Assembly (NCBI GenBank): GCA_030015575.1
Contig: JASDDO010000016.1
Span: forward strand, 111,867,241-111,931,240
Direction of reading: 5' to 3'
Length of the DNA: 64,000 nucleotides
Origin: Agapanthus africanus
Taxonomy: Eukaryota > Streptophyta > Magnoliopsida > Asparagales > Amaryllidaceae
Both the position numbers and the translations under genes were made by a program. The number at the start of each line of letters is the position of its first letter. Position 1 is the stretch's first letter. Shown here one piece after another: positions 11,064 through 21,918 of this stretch. The notes under the pieces are model-generated. The model saw nothing but the letters and a program-made list of their open reading frames with translations. It had not been told where the DNA came from and ran no database searches.

Positions 11064-11744
11064 GTAGTTTTGGGTTTTTGTGCGTATTGTGGCACCTGTA
11101 TTTGGATTTTAATTCCATGCGCACCAGACACATGTGTTTATTGGATACGCCTTTTGAGACTGATTTTGATTTTGAGTACTTTACATGCATTAAAAGTTTA
11201 CCAAAAGGGTTTTCAAAAGGAGCTATAGTCTCACTATTTCTTACGTGTCCATGAGCGACACGAACATTTATAAAGGAAAATCTTTTGGGATATTTTGAAA
11301 ACGACGGAACGTGTATTTAAGAAAACATATATGGACTTATATTATTATTTTGAAATGAACGTCCGTCAGTTATGCCGTGAGTTACGCATTCCCGCGGCGA
11401 TTTAGAAAAGATTTTGCATGTATTTTATTCAGATTTTAGAGTTTTTCAAAGATGCGTACTATACATGTATTATAGTGTTTGATTAGTGTATATTAGATTT
11501 CAGTAGTGGATTTCGAGATCTGTATCTCCATTGTAACTCTGAGGATATGCGTGCAAAATGAGATGATTTGCGTAAAACTTGACGGAGTTGATTTTGAGTT
11601 TTGTACTCGTTTTTCATGCGCACTTGGCGCGTTGTATTATTTCCGCGTTTTTCCATGATTTCGGAGCCCCGTTGAGTTGAGCAGATTATTAAAATGTTTT
11701 AGATTTTTGGGGTTTAAATTCAAATTCGGGGACCGAATTTATTT

Positions 11745-11757
11745 AAGGGGGGAAGAT
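11745..11757 (+). other. Polypurine tract of gypsy II
   Basis: AAGGGGGGAAGAT lies immediately before TGTAAC, identical to the tract of gypsy I. Confidence 0.75.
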
Positions 11758-12819
11758 TGTAACATTTCAAAAAAAATAAAATATTATTTTTTGGAGTTTT
11801 TATAATTAAATAATAAAATATTGAATATTTTAATAAGGCGGTATAATTAAATACCGATAAATTTGTGAAAAATTTGGAAAATTATGGAAATTTCTAAAAG
11901 AGAGTGTTTCATGTGAATCATGCAAATTTTAAGTCTTTATGATTAATTATACACTAATTTTGTGCTAATCGCGATTAGATATCGCTAATCGGGCACTAAT
12001 CGTGTTTTATGCACATGTCTTTTTTCCACACTTGTTACATTTTCCTACATGATTATGGGTGTATAGTTATTGTTTTGGGTTTACTATTGAGAGGAGAAGA
12101 AAAGGAAAAGAAAAAGAAAAAGAAATGGGATAAAGAATAGAATATAGTAGTAGGTATGGGTGAGAGAGAGAAAGGTGAGGGTTACATTTGACTTAACCAT
12201 TCTCTCCTCCATCATTCTCCTTCATTTTCCCTTCCTCCTTCAGCCAAGGCAGCACCCTCTCCTCCACCATCTTCAAAACCCCCAAAACTCCATTAAAAAC
12301 ACATCAAAACTCAAACCCCATTTCACATGATAGATGCACAAGCTCACTAGCAACACATTGGACCAAGAAAGCTTGCATTTTGGACACTTGGGGCAACTCA
12401 AGAAAATTCTTGATTTACCAAATGAGGTATTTTCTGAACCATGAGCTTAGTATTCACATTGCTTTTACATCCATGTTAACTTTAAACCAATATTGTGAGG
12501 TTTAGTGAGGGTAGGAAAATTCTAGTTAAGGGTTTTAGAATTCTTGAGTGGTGATGGGTAATTAAGCTCAGTAGAGACCACACAAACCCCCTACTGCAAG
12601 AATTCAGACCAAAACCAGAGACTAGAAATCCCAAAACACGGATTTAGAAACTCCGACATCGGATAAATGTGTGATTTGTGAGGGTATTTTGGAATCTGGA
12701 GCAACCCGGGGACACTAGAAATGATTTTGCAATTAATGGGAGTCGTGCAGGCACCTAGGAAGCTACCACTGAAACCTTAGTCCCATACCCCAACCCAAGG
12801 CCGCAGATTTATCCATTCT

Positions 12820-12836
12820 GGCCGCAATTTGCGGCC
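12820..12836. other. 17-nt perfect palindrome in gypsy II LTR
   Basis: GGCCGCAATTTGCGGCC has 8-bp arms around one base. I did not find an equally perfect copy in gypsy I. Confidence 0.5.
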
Positions 12837-13163
12837 AGAGCAGGGAAATAGGGTCCCAGGTTTGGTCCATGGCTCCTTTTGCACTAAAATAGACCCCTCC
12901 TATATGCAGAATTAGCTAATTGTCACCTGGGTAAATTCTGGGAGCATTTTGGTGTGTTTTAGGTTATGTTTTCCGTATTTTGAAATGCAATTTCTTGACA
13001 TTTGGATTTGTATTTGGTTGTTGGATATTTGTACATCGACAACATGGGTTGTTTGATTGTTTTGCACGTGTAGGCCATCGGTTCTAACCTATGAGCACAC
13101 CGTGCGCCGTATCGGTTTTCCGGATTCGATTTTAATACGTATTGCGATTGTTTATTATTGTAG

Positions 13164-13228
13164 GTACCCTCGTATGGATTCCGAGGTGAAGGAGCGCGGC
13201 GTCATCGATTCCGGCGACCGAAGACCAG
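13164..13228 (+). other. Exon-like segment with splice-site consensus in gypsy II LTR
   Basis: It is preceded by TTATTGTAG and followed by GTGAGT (...GACCAG|GTGAGTGG). It is 65 bp, the same length as the gypsy III counterpart, and the edges match better than the middle. Confidence 0.4.
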
Positions 13229-13878
13229 GTGAGTGGATCTATATCCACGGGGGAAGTCGGGTGGATGGCGTATAGCACCCCCGCAAAGTATTGATGGATA
13301 ACTGATTATAGAATATGGTTAGGAAACCTAGATTAGGAAACTAGGTTATAGTAAGGGATCGTTAGTGATACTATACTAGAACTAAGGATAGCTAGAAATG
13401 AGATAATACGGCTATTATGTGATGACGAAATTTGAGGACGACGTTGTCGATATTGCCTTTTAGGGTACCGTAGGACTAGATAGTCGATGTAGATGCGTCA
13501 TCCGAACCATACTTTTTTCTAAACCGAAGAGTCGTATGTATCTTTTAAAAATATACCTTGAGGGAGGTTACGGAGTTTCAAATAATATCTTTTTCTTAAA
13601 AACACCGTAACCCCTATTTTCAAAACTACGATTCGCTTCTTTAAAAATCTGATTGTATGGTTCGGGTGTACATGTTAGATTAGATACCTATACTTATATT
13701 AGAGATAGAATGTTTAGGTAAACCCGGCTTGATATGAGTTATAAATGCGGTGAAAAGATTATAAGACGGATATGATGATCTGATGATATGTTGGTATACG
13801 GATGCGAGTCGATCGAGATGATTTATACCCTATCGGTCCCCTGGTGTGAGATTATTGCGGATGTGACCTGGGATATAG

Positions 13879-13941
13879 GTGTGTGTGTATATATATATAT
13901 ATAGATATATATATATATAGATATATATATATATATATATA
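13879..13941. repeat. GT/TA microsatellite in gypsy II LTR
   Basis: A short (GT)n run passes into (TA)n interrupted by TAGATA units. Confidence 0.9.
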
Positions 13942-14843
13942 ATGTTGTGAATCATGGATGATAGGCCGTACGTGATTTCAGGTCATACCCTCATTTGTCG
14001 TATAGGATGATAGGACCCCTATTAGCTTAATTCCGCCGTACGATGATATTCCGTGCGTGATGGATTTGACTTGATGATTGATCCTTACCCTTGACTAGAG
14101 GTTTCCATACGATGGATCATATCGTACGCGATGTTGTTAGGCTGGATGTCAATTGATAGATTCCCCGACTCGGTCATATTAGATATGTATACCCGTCAGC
14201 ATTGCATATGATTTACCTTATGCTGCATTCATATTATTTTCATTGCATTGCATATACCTGTGTTAGTACACTTACACCATTATCGATTATGCGTATTTTA
14301 CACGTACACAGATTTGCCTACTCACACACTTCATCATCAATAATTGCCATGACACTACACAGTAAGATTGCTACATCATGATATGACTCTTTGCATAATC
14401 TACCTTCTATAGTTACCTGTGCACTTTTATATGTTGTTGCATGATATATTGCTATGCTTACATTTCCATCACATGTCGCATATATCATGCTTTATGATTT
14501 TACGCATTGAGGTATGTTGTTTTCATGAGATTTCTGGATTTGAGAACCGTGGCTATTTCAAAGAAAGCATGTACTGTTTTAAAAACCCGGTTTCTCTTGA
14601 TATGATATTTCAGTGTGTCCACCATGCATTTTCTCGGTGCTAAGACATGTGCTTGAAACCCGATTCGAAGAGTTGGATGATCCGTTTTCGGGTTCATGGT
14701 GGACCCGGTATGGTTCTCCGGGGCAAGAAATGTTTTTCGTTGAGCAGACGATGAGCCTGGCAGGGTGGTGAGTACCTACCGGTGATAGTATTTAGGGCTC
14801 GGCGGATATCCGGTGGATACCGACTGGAGTCGAGAGATGAGAT

Positions 14844-14897
14844 GGGCCGATCCGGACTGACGGAGCCCGTGGGCTGATCCGGACTGACGGAGCCCTA
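14844..14897 (+). repeat. 27-bp tandem repeat in gypsy II LTR
   Basis: Two units share GATCCGGACTGACGGAGCCC. A single related unit is present in gypsy I near 5655-5675 (GGTCTGGACTGACGGCGCCC) and three diverged units are in gypsy III near 61655-61735. Confidence 0.6.
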
Positions 14898-15993
14898 TAT
14901 ATGAGGATTTACGTGCCAATGCTGGGCACGGTTTTTATGATGTTTTCGAGTGTCGATGCTAGGCACTCAGGTTCCATGATTTTGATGTGTCGGGAGGGAC
15001 ACCGTTGATGTATATCCTCATACTTTCATGCACACCCTTTTATGATATTTACGTGCATGCAGACATTGATTTTGGGTGGACGAGATCCACATGCATACAT
15101 ACCTTGATTATGGTTGTACGAGATCCATATACATGCATTGATTATTACTGCTGGATATTATCCACTTGCATATAGGTATTGACTACCTTGTTGGCACATA
15201 TACAGACCCGGTCACCTTAGATATCATAGTATTACCTTTATGATATAGTTGACCTAGGTGTCGTTGTTTATTCGATTTCTATCTGTTGATATTTTTCTAC
15301 TCACGAGTTGGCAACTCACCCCCGTTGTGCCATAGTTCTTGCAGGTTGACCGCTTGGATCAGTAGCGGCTTCGCTGGCACACAGTTGCATTCAGGAGTTT
15401 TGCATTGGTAGGTGGGATATTTGTATCATTCCCACTCTTGTATCTACATTTCATATTGTATCTAGTTAACTCCATCAATCAAATATTGTAAATTGTATAA
15501 GTGATGAGACTTTGTGAGGCTTGTAGTTGCGAGATTTGAGCGATGGGTTATATATTCACTTTTGGGGTTATATCTTGCTCATTTCTTTATCTTTTTGTGG
15601 TGAACTTCGCCGTTGGGCGTCGTATACTTATTTATACTGTATTGCGTGTTTGTGATCCGCCGTTTGGCGAAGAGCTAGCTCCCGCTTGGGGATGCCATTA
15701 TCCTTATTATGTATTTGTGGTTTTGGATCAAAAAATACAAAGGAGGTGCTGCCAAATTTTTTTAAAAGACGAAACATGTTTTCAAACTAGTAAACTTCAC
15801 TTGCATCATTCATGTTTCTTTCTATGCATTAAGAAAAATTTGATTTCATTATACCTTTATTTCAAAACTTCACCTCCTTTACTTTTCTTTAAAGGTTTTG
15901 ATTTCTGGGTTTCAGCTTACTTGAATTCCGTTACGCCTTTAGACGTTGCGTGATTCAAGTGCCGGTCATGAGCCATTATTTCGGGTCGTGACA

Positions 15994-16390
15994 GGCGGTA
16001 TGCTGGAAGAGTTCCAAGTAGGAAACCGTGGCAGACTCGACAATGGAGGCTGAATAAATCGCTGCCAACGATGCTGCCAAAGAGCCTTTTTGGATCAAGA
16101 AGTTCATAAATGAACTTGGAGTGGTTCCATCCATTAAGGATCAAATCCCTTTGTATTATGATAACAATGGATCGGTGGCTTTGGCCAAGGAACTCAGGTC
16201 TCATCAGCGATGTAGGCATATTCTGAGGCGGTATCACCTGATCCGGGAGATAGTTGATCGCAGGAGATCGGGGTCAGGAGGGTTGACATGAAGAACAACA
16301 CAGCGGATCAACTCACGAAGGCTATTCCCCAGATACAGTTCGAGAGACTCTTCGGGATGCTCGGTATGCGATACTGCAGCAACTGGCCTT
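15994..16390 (+). pseudogene. Copia E RNase H remnant
   Basis: In the reading frame ...VCWKSSK the next codon is TAG, and a TAA follows MEAE, so there are two in-frame stops within about 30 codons. The rest reads DNNGSVALAKELRSHQ and RRYHLIREIVDR before a 1-bp loss shifts the frame near 16260. Later residues matching the Pol C-terminus are still recognisable in another frame (near 16290-16390). The upstream part of pol is separated by gypsy II. This is decayed and cannot make an RNase H. Confidence 0.85.
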
Positions 16391-16393
16391 AGT

Positions 16394-16406
16394 GAAAGTG
16401 GCAGAT
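16394..16406 (+). other. Mutated polypurine tract of copia E
   Basis: GAAAGTGGCAGAT stands where F, B, C and D have GCAAGTGGGAGAT. A C now interrupts the purine run. Confidence 0.7.
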
Positions 16407-17564
16407 TGTTAGTTGTATGTATGCCCTAGAGGCCAGTATTGTATATATGAGGTATATTATATTGGATGCTTGGACATATATAGAGAGGACTTTCTTGCTC
16501 GATATGATAGTATGCTATCGGGTTGCTCTTTATCTTAACATGTATACTTGTCTCTTGCTACTGTCTTATGGTTACATGTTGGTAAAGCCCTTAGGATGTA
16601 AACTTGACTACCAGGACTATGATGCAGATCATACTAGTAGTCCATAAGTACATCCTTTAATGTCCCTAGTCGTGGGTGTATCGAGTCGGGGCATCGATAT
16701 ACCAGAGTAGACTAGCGTATACGCTTCTCGACCCATGAGATGGGCGATGGATGATCCCATATCCATTGGTGTTTGACATCAGAGATGGTATACGGGTGCT
16801 TAGTAGAGACACGGTACACTGGACAGACTCGCTGAGAACTCCCAGATGGTATTATACCTCACGTCAGATGGCAGTTCTCTGGTGACACTTTTACATGTTA
16901 GTCTATAGACCCGAGATCGTCATAGAGTCTTGTGTGATTCCCACTGTGCTTTGATTTCCACTTTACCACGTTCAAGAGGGCATGCAAAACGGTGGTTTTT
17001 TGGGTACAGTCCAGAGTCACATGGAGGCAATGAGAGCTAGGAGGGGTTTCGTCTCTCCCGGTATTGGGAGTTGATGTTGCGCTGTGCTCGATTGGCCATG
17101 ACAGGGAAGTCCCTGGCCATGGCTGATTTAGAGATTTACTGGTTTGTGTTACCCGTAGTTTCTCTACCCGTTATGAGCCTCACATTGGCATGAATTATCG
17201 GTTATTGGGGTCAGACGTTTACCACCCCTAGACTTGATATGCAACATATCAGACGAGAAGACTGGACTGTACGACAAGTGTTCCCGTCAGGCTTTAGCAG
17301 GAGTTGGAGCGGGTTTGCTTATTGATCTTCTGATCGCTCAATACCCGGATAGCCATTACGTCCAGCTAGTACCGCTGATGGCTTGTGGGTGCTTGATGTG
17401 ATCATCACCTACTGCCGGCGTATTGACAAGTTTTAGAGTCCTACATAGAGGTTTTACTAGCTCAGGCAAAATGAAATAGGAGCACATATATGATATGTGC
17501 GGGACCGAGAATAATGCATGTATGTGATACCGTATTATATTCTCGCGACTTTTGTACCGGTCGG

Positions 17565-17690
17565 TTATATGAGATATAGCCGGGTTATCGAATCAAGTAT
17601 TGATTCGATAAGTCAATACATTGGATGTTAGTTGGTTATATGAGATATAGCCGGATTATTAAATCAAGTGTTGATTTGATAATTTAGTGT
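17565..17690 (+). repeat. Tandem duplicated hairpin in copia E LTR
   Basis: Two copies of GGTTATATGAGATATAGCCG are each followed by a stem-loop. The first is a perfect 12-bp stem, TTATCGAATCAA (17585-17596) with TTGATTCGATAA (17600-17611), around GTA. The second (17656-17682) has one wobble. A single related hairpin (AAATCAAGTGTTGATTT) is in the LTR of B. Confidence 0.65.
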
Positions 17691-18038
17691 ATAATTGTAT
17701 TTTTGGTATACTAATTTACATTAACTAACATTTGCTCACTTAAGCATTTATTTTCTCACAGGTGTGCACTTAATATATATATGATATATATTAAATTGTA
17801 TTTTGTTTTGTATCATGCTTCTTGATATAACATACAAGGGTGTATGAGACTTACACCATGCTAATTGGGATAATGGGTTTTAATATTTAAATTAATTCTA
17901 AAATTAGTGGAATATTAGCTTATTGCATCAAGCTAGTGGAAGCTTGTGGATGCTTTAACTAAGTCCATTAGTTTTGTTTTACTTAAGATATTCAGTAACC
18001 TAACCATCACAATTAGCGATGGTTATGTCTCTACATGA

Positions 18039-18043
18039 GTTAG
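18039..18043. repeat. Target site duplication of A, left copy
   Basis: GTTAG directly precedes the A 5' LTR and recurs at 48305-48309 after the 3' LTR. Confidence 0.9.
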
Positions 18044-20248
18044 TGTTGGAGATAGTGCCCTCAGAGTCAATTATTGGATCACAGGCACGTGATTGTAATG
18101 ATTGAGGGAGGACCTATCCCTGTAAGACAATCTTACTCGAGATGATAGTATGCTATCTGGTTTACTTTTATCATCGTGTACTGCTTTAGGTGACCTGACA
18201 GGTCGCTATTACACGTTGGTAGAGCCCCTAGGATTCTTGCTTGACGGCCAGCAGTATGAGGGCGATCATATAAGTGGGAGCTGGGGTCTTTAAGCATTTC
18301 CTTAAATGGTCCCTAGTCGTGAGAGTTTCGAGACAGGGCATCGATACTCCAGAGTAGACTAGTGTATATAGTCGAGACCCCGACGAGGGGCGGTGGCCGG
18401 TCTCACAAGCCACTGGTGTCAGTTGGTTCACCTAAGATGTGTACAGGTGCTCATTGGGTTATGAGTACACCGGACAGGACTCGCCGGGAACATGCTAGTT
18501 GGTCTTATACCTGACGTCAGATAGCAGTTCCCTTGTGACATGTATACAGGTTAGTTCATCGACCTGAGGATCGTCATTTGTCTCGTGTGAGTTCCCACTG
18601 TACTTTGATTACTACCCTACCACGCTCAAAGGAGACGTGCAAACAGGTTTTAGTTGGGTACAGTCCCGAGCCACATGGAGGCAGTGAGCGGATCTTCAGG
18701 AGTTCGTCTCTCCCGGTATTGGGGGTGAGGTCGCGCTTTGTCTAGGAGAGCCATTACACGAAGTCCTTGGCCAAGGCAGGAGATTTACTGGTAGGTATTC
18801 CAGTAGTATCTCAGGGTGTTCTGGGCTACACTCCGACACGACTTGTACCACTTTTGGGGGTCTGACTTTTACCAACCCCCTAGGCCCGCCAAGCGATGCT
18901 CATAGACGAACGGACCGTACTGTACGGATATTGTCACTGTCAGGCTCAATAGGGTTGTCAGGCTGGGTTCGCTCTCAGACGTCCCTTTTGGTCAATACCT
19001 GGTAGACCGTTACGTATTGGCTTATACCTCTAACGTGCTTGTGGTTAAATCCATAACCAAGGTGTTGACGAGTCTTTAGAGTCCCCCACATTCAGTTACT
19101 CAAGCTTTCGGGCGAAAAGCTGTAGAGGCCGTATGGAGATATGGCAGGGTCCGATCAGATACGTGCGGTATTGCACGGATCAGGATCGGACGGTTTGTAC
19201 TAGAGGCCATATGGATATATGGCAGGGTTCGATCAGATACGTGCGGTATTGCACGGATCAGGATCGGACGGATATTACTAGCCGGCTTTGGTTTAAGCCA
19301 GATCCTAGTATAGTACAGTGTAGATTTTGTTTCTTTGCACTTGTATCCGGTCGGAATACAGGTGCGGGTGTGTATGCACAGTATCGGGGTTTTCCTGTAA
19401 TTTATTACGGGACCAGTTTTCTGAAGTTGCCAGTTTGCATTCCGTTCCGGCCGGTTTTCCTTTGTTATTTCCCGGCCGGACTTTTCCGATGGAGGGGGTT
19501 ATTTGCAGTTGTGCAAATTATCTTTGTGGAGGGTGTTATTTGTATTTGTGGCATTATGAAAGGTTAAGCATCTTTGCTTTTTCATGATGGCTTGCTTTAA
19601 AGAGATTAGATTAGATTTGAAATGGATTTGATATTGTTATCATTACCTTTTGATGTGGTCACCCCTTTGCTTTTACTACCATCACCTTCCTTCATGGTTT
19701 AGGTTTTTTTCTCTCCACCATTTTGATTCATAAGGGGCCGGCCACATTTGTGAGGAGAGAGAGCTTCATTTTGCTTGAGTGAAAATCTATCATCTCATTT
19801 TTAGCTTGCTTGCAAAATTCCTAACACATCTCCAAAAGCTCATTGTTTCATTCCTCTATCAAGGCAACTTCAAACCCTCAAAGAGATAAAGTTTCTACAC
19901 TAGTCTACAGCATTCCTTGGACGCGTCGGCTAGCCAACTTCGCGCCCGAGTTGCCTCGGTATTGAGATGGGAGCCCGTAAAAGATGCAGGCGATGTGGTG
20001 CCCTTCCGGCGAGGAGGCGACGACCGGAGTTTCCGCAGGAGATCGGGACGACGATGGGAAGACCGGAGGACTCGGATCACTCGGTATACCTCTAACCCGT
20101 CTTGTAGTTAGCTAGATATAGTTTAATGGCCCGATCCGGGTGGTTAGTGAGCGGTGGTGCCGGTTTGCTAGTTTGCAAAATTAAAGATTATCACCGCTTC
20201 CGCATTCCGGCGTCGGATTGACGGCCGGGGCGCCGCTGTGCACTTACA
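18044..20248 (+). repeat. 5' LTR of copia A (2,205 bp)
   Basis: It starts TGTTGGAGATAGTGCCCTC and ends GTGCACTTACA. It contains the shared LTR core, a 78-bp tandem hairpin repeat from 19133 and the GGCTT/AAGCC hairpin at 19284-19299. A pyrimidine-rich stretch near 19707-19722 is where initiation might occur. A 144-codon ATG frame at 19133-19567 stays open in both LTRs but is not supported as a gene. Confidence 0.88.
19133..19280 (+). repeat. 78-bp tandem repeat with strong hairpin in A LTR
   Basis: Two units begin at 19133 and 19211. Each holds a stem-loop: CCGATC (19151) pairs with GATCGG (19184), and inside it CGTGC (19162) pairs with GCACG (19173). The second unit repeats this at 19230-19266. 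The 3' LTR carries both units, starting at 47189. Confidence 0.75.
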
Positions 20249-20249
20249 G

Positions 20250-20263
20250 TTGTATCAGAGCCG
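20250..20263 (+). other. Primer binding site of copia A
   Basis: TTGTATCAGAGCC follows the LTR end after one or two bases. It differs by one base from the initiator-Met complement TGGTATCAGAGCC kept in B and D. Confidence 0.75.
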
Positions 20264-20463
20264 CGCCATTAACTTAGTCTAGTTTTGTTTAATGTGTTTT
20301 ACATTTCCGATCGACCAAAATTCCAAAACCCGCATTTTCACATACATCAGTTTTCTGTTGAATTTTTTCTTGCTCGAAAAATTTTTCAGGTTGTAGAAAA
20401 GTGATGTACTGGAAATTGAAAGAACACTGTAGAAATTCGATACAGTGACTCCATAGTTGGAGC

Positions 20464-20504
20464 GCGGAACCGCGGCCAAACACCCCTTTGGGCCGCGGTT
20501 CCGC
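20464..20504 (+). other. GC-rich leader hairpin of copia A
   Basis: GCGGAACCGCGGCC (20464-20477) pairs perfectly with GGCCGCGGTTCCGC (20491-20504). It starts about 210 nt after the PBS, where B and C have GGATCC-centred versions. Confidence 0.75.
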
Positions 20505-21014
20505 CGCACTATGTTGAGATCACTGCATGAAGTTTCTGCAGTTGCTCTCTGGGTTGATTTTAGGGTTTCTGGAATATTAATTTTGGGCCCAGAATTTCTT
20601 GATGTGCTACAGTAGTACTTGGGGCCCACTTGTTATAATTTGATCGATCGGAAAATTTTAAACACATTAGTTCACAGTATTTACATTATATCTGCGACCG
20701 TGAATGTCACTTGATCGGTAAATCCATTCTAACTGCTATAGCCCGATTAGACGGATTTGCGAACGTGATTTTCACGTTGATGTTCTGTGTTTTTGTTGTG
20801 AAGTTGCGGATCGGTCGTGGGGATAGCCTGGTCGCAGTGGTAGTACAGTTTTGTTGTATTATGTACATTTGATATTGCGGGGCGAGCGTCCGACATGTGG
20901 ACTGCCGTCACTGCCTGTTTGTATTATTATTTTGGGGCACGACCAGGTTGCGGTCGATGTACCCGTTGTATGTTTATTTTACTTTCTGTACTAGGATGAC
21001 CCAGGAGGGGTGCC

Positions 21015-21101
21015 CAAGTTACCGGATTCCGTGAAGTGCCGGGTGGTCCATTCACGTTATTGAAGGGGGCTGCCTCGCTTCATGTTTTGGCGGGTAACTT
21101 G
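21015..21101 (+). other. Branched leader fold of copia A
   Basis: CAAGTTACC (21015-21023) pairs with GGTAACTTG (21093-21101). Inside are GTGAA/TTCAC (21031/21051) and TGAAG/CTTCA (21061/21078). It is followed by GTAGGGGTCTAGG, a block found in all four leaders. Confidence 0.6.
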
Positions 21102-21314
21102 CCGCGCTCGTAGGGGTCTAGGATTTCATTGCACAGGCTATCCACACGACCAGGGGAACGTCGGGTTTCAGTAGTGGCTCTGTGAAACCCGGGGATCCCA
21201 GATATCTGTATTGTTCTGTGATGCTGTACATTTCTGTGATGTTGCATTTTTACCATGCCTTGAGCGAAATATAATATATTGGTATATATATTAGTAGATG
21301 TTGTATATGTTTTG

Positions 21315-21400
21315 CATCCGCGCTAGTCCAGTCCCCGCTCTGTCGTTAGTTATCTAACCTAACGGGTAATGACGGGACCCAGTGGCGAATGCGGATGGCA
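21315..21400 (+). other. Conserved leader block with CGTTAG hairpin, copia A
   Basis: CGTTAG (21344-21349) pairs with CTAACG (21359-21364). The flanks CGCGCTAGTCC and GTGGCGAATGCGGATGGC are nearly unchanged in B, C and D. Confidence 0.65.
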
Positions 21401-21550
21401 TATACGTACATCAGTATATTTTCGTTCTTTATGGTGTGATCAATTGATGGGACTGCATTGATTCGGATCAATGCAAGTTAAAACAAACCTAATCTGATGT
21501 TGTTGGAACACTTTTTCAAAAAGCTGTTATTGCAAGGACGTTCTCTTTTG

Positions 21551-21776
21551 TTTTGCATCGTGGTATTCAGTTGGAATATCCTGCTCCTCAGTCGACGAGG
21601 CAAGGGCCGAGATCCCTTCACCGGGAGTGACCCCTTGGACAAAAAGTTTGCATCAGGGCAATAACTTCACTATAGCCGATTACTTTTGCTTTGCACCGTG
21701 GTATTCAGTTGGAATATCCTGCACCTCATTCTACGAGGAAAGAGCCGAGATCCCTTCACCGGGAGTTACCTCTTTA
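21551..21776 (+). repeat. Duplicated leader cassette, copia A
   Basis: Two ~90-bp copies (21551-21638 and 21684-21776) share GTGGTATTCAGTTGGAATAT and GAGATCCCTTCACCGGGAGT. Two similar copies in antisense orientation lie in C; I find none in B or D. Confidence 0.75.
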
Positions 21777-21918
21777 GCAATAGTTTTCGTCACTATATTT
21801 TAAAAGCTATCCGTTCCTTCAGCGATATCAAGTTCATTACGTTAAAGGTTTTCGCCAGAAACCATTCGTAGCCCTCCGTCGTTTCATATGCGTAGTCAAT
21901 AGTATTCAAGCTGTGTTT

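Larger units (their letters stand above)
10695..15993 (+). mobile_element. Gypsy II: 3' end of a Ty3/gypsy-like element, inserted in copia E
   Basis: Positions 10695-11757 match the 3' untranslated region of gypsy I, and an LTR follows to GTGACA at 15993. After it, RNase H sequence of copia E continues. The element is interrupted on its left by copia F, so its gag-pol lies upstream of the window. The orientation is plus, as for gypsy I. No coding domain is visible in this part. Confidence 0.72.
11758..15993 (+). repeat. 3' LTR of gypsy II (4,236 bp)
   Basis: It starts TGTAACATTTC and ends GGGTCGTGACA. Internal landmarks are a palindrome at 12820-12836, an exon-like segment at 13164-13228, a GGTTACGG...CCGTAACC stem around 13568-13615, a TG/TA microsatellite at 13879-13941, a 27-bp tandem repeat at 14844-14897 and GTGCC/GGCAC hairpins at 14913-14929 and 14951. 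It is closer to the gypsy III LTR than to gypsy I, for example around 15735-15850. Confidence 0.75.
15994..18043 (+). mobile_element. Copia E, left visible part: RNase H relic and first 1,637 bp of 3' LTR
   Basis: Copia sequence resumes directly after the gypsy II LTR and runs through RNase H, PPT and the LTR up to the insertion point of element A. It resumes at 48310 after A. The two LTR parts total about 2,200 bp, which fits the other copia LTRs. E is therefore the oldest copia layer visible here; its 5' part is upstream of the window. Confidence 0.8.
16407..18043 (+). repeat. 3' LTR of copia E, first part
   Basis: It starts TGTTAGTTGTATGTATGCCC and includes the shared LTR core. From about 17540 a ~70-bp tandem duplication carries hairpins (17585-17611 and 17656-17682). 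The LTR breaks at the GTTAG target site of element A and continues at 48310. Confidence 0.8.

Noticed and set aside
19133-19567. 144-codon ATG frame, near-identical in both A LTRs (also 47189-47623)
   Set aside because: It lies in the upstream half of an LTR and spans the tandem hairpin repeat. The protein has no recognisable motif, and conservation between the copies follows from LTR duplication.
21551-21776. CRISPR-like repeat-spacer array
   Set aside because: Only two long imperfect copies, in a plant retrotransposon leader; no array of short uniform repeats.
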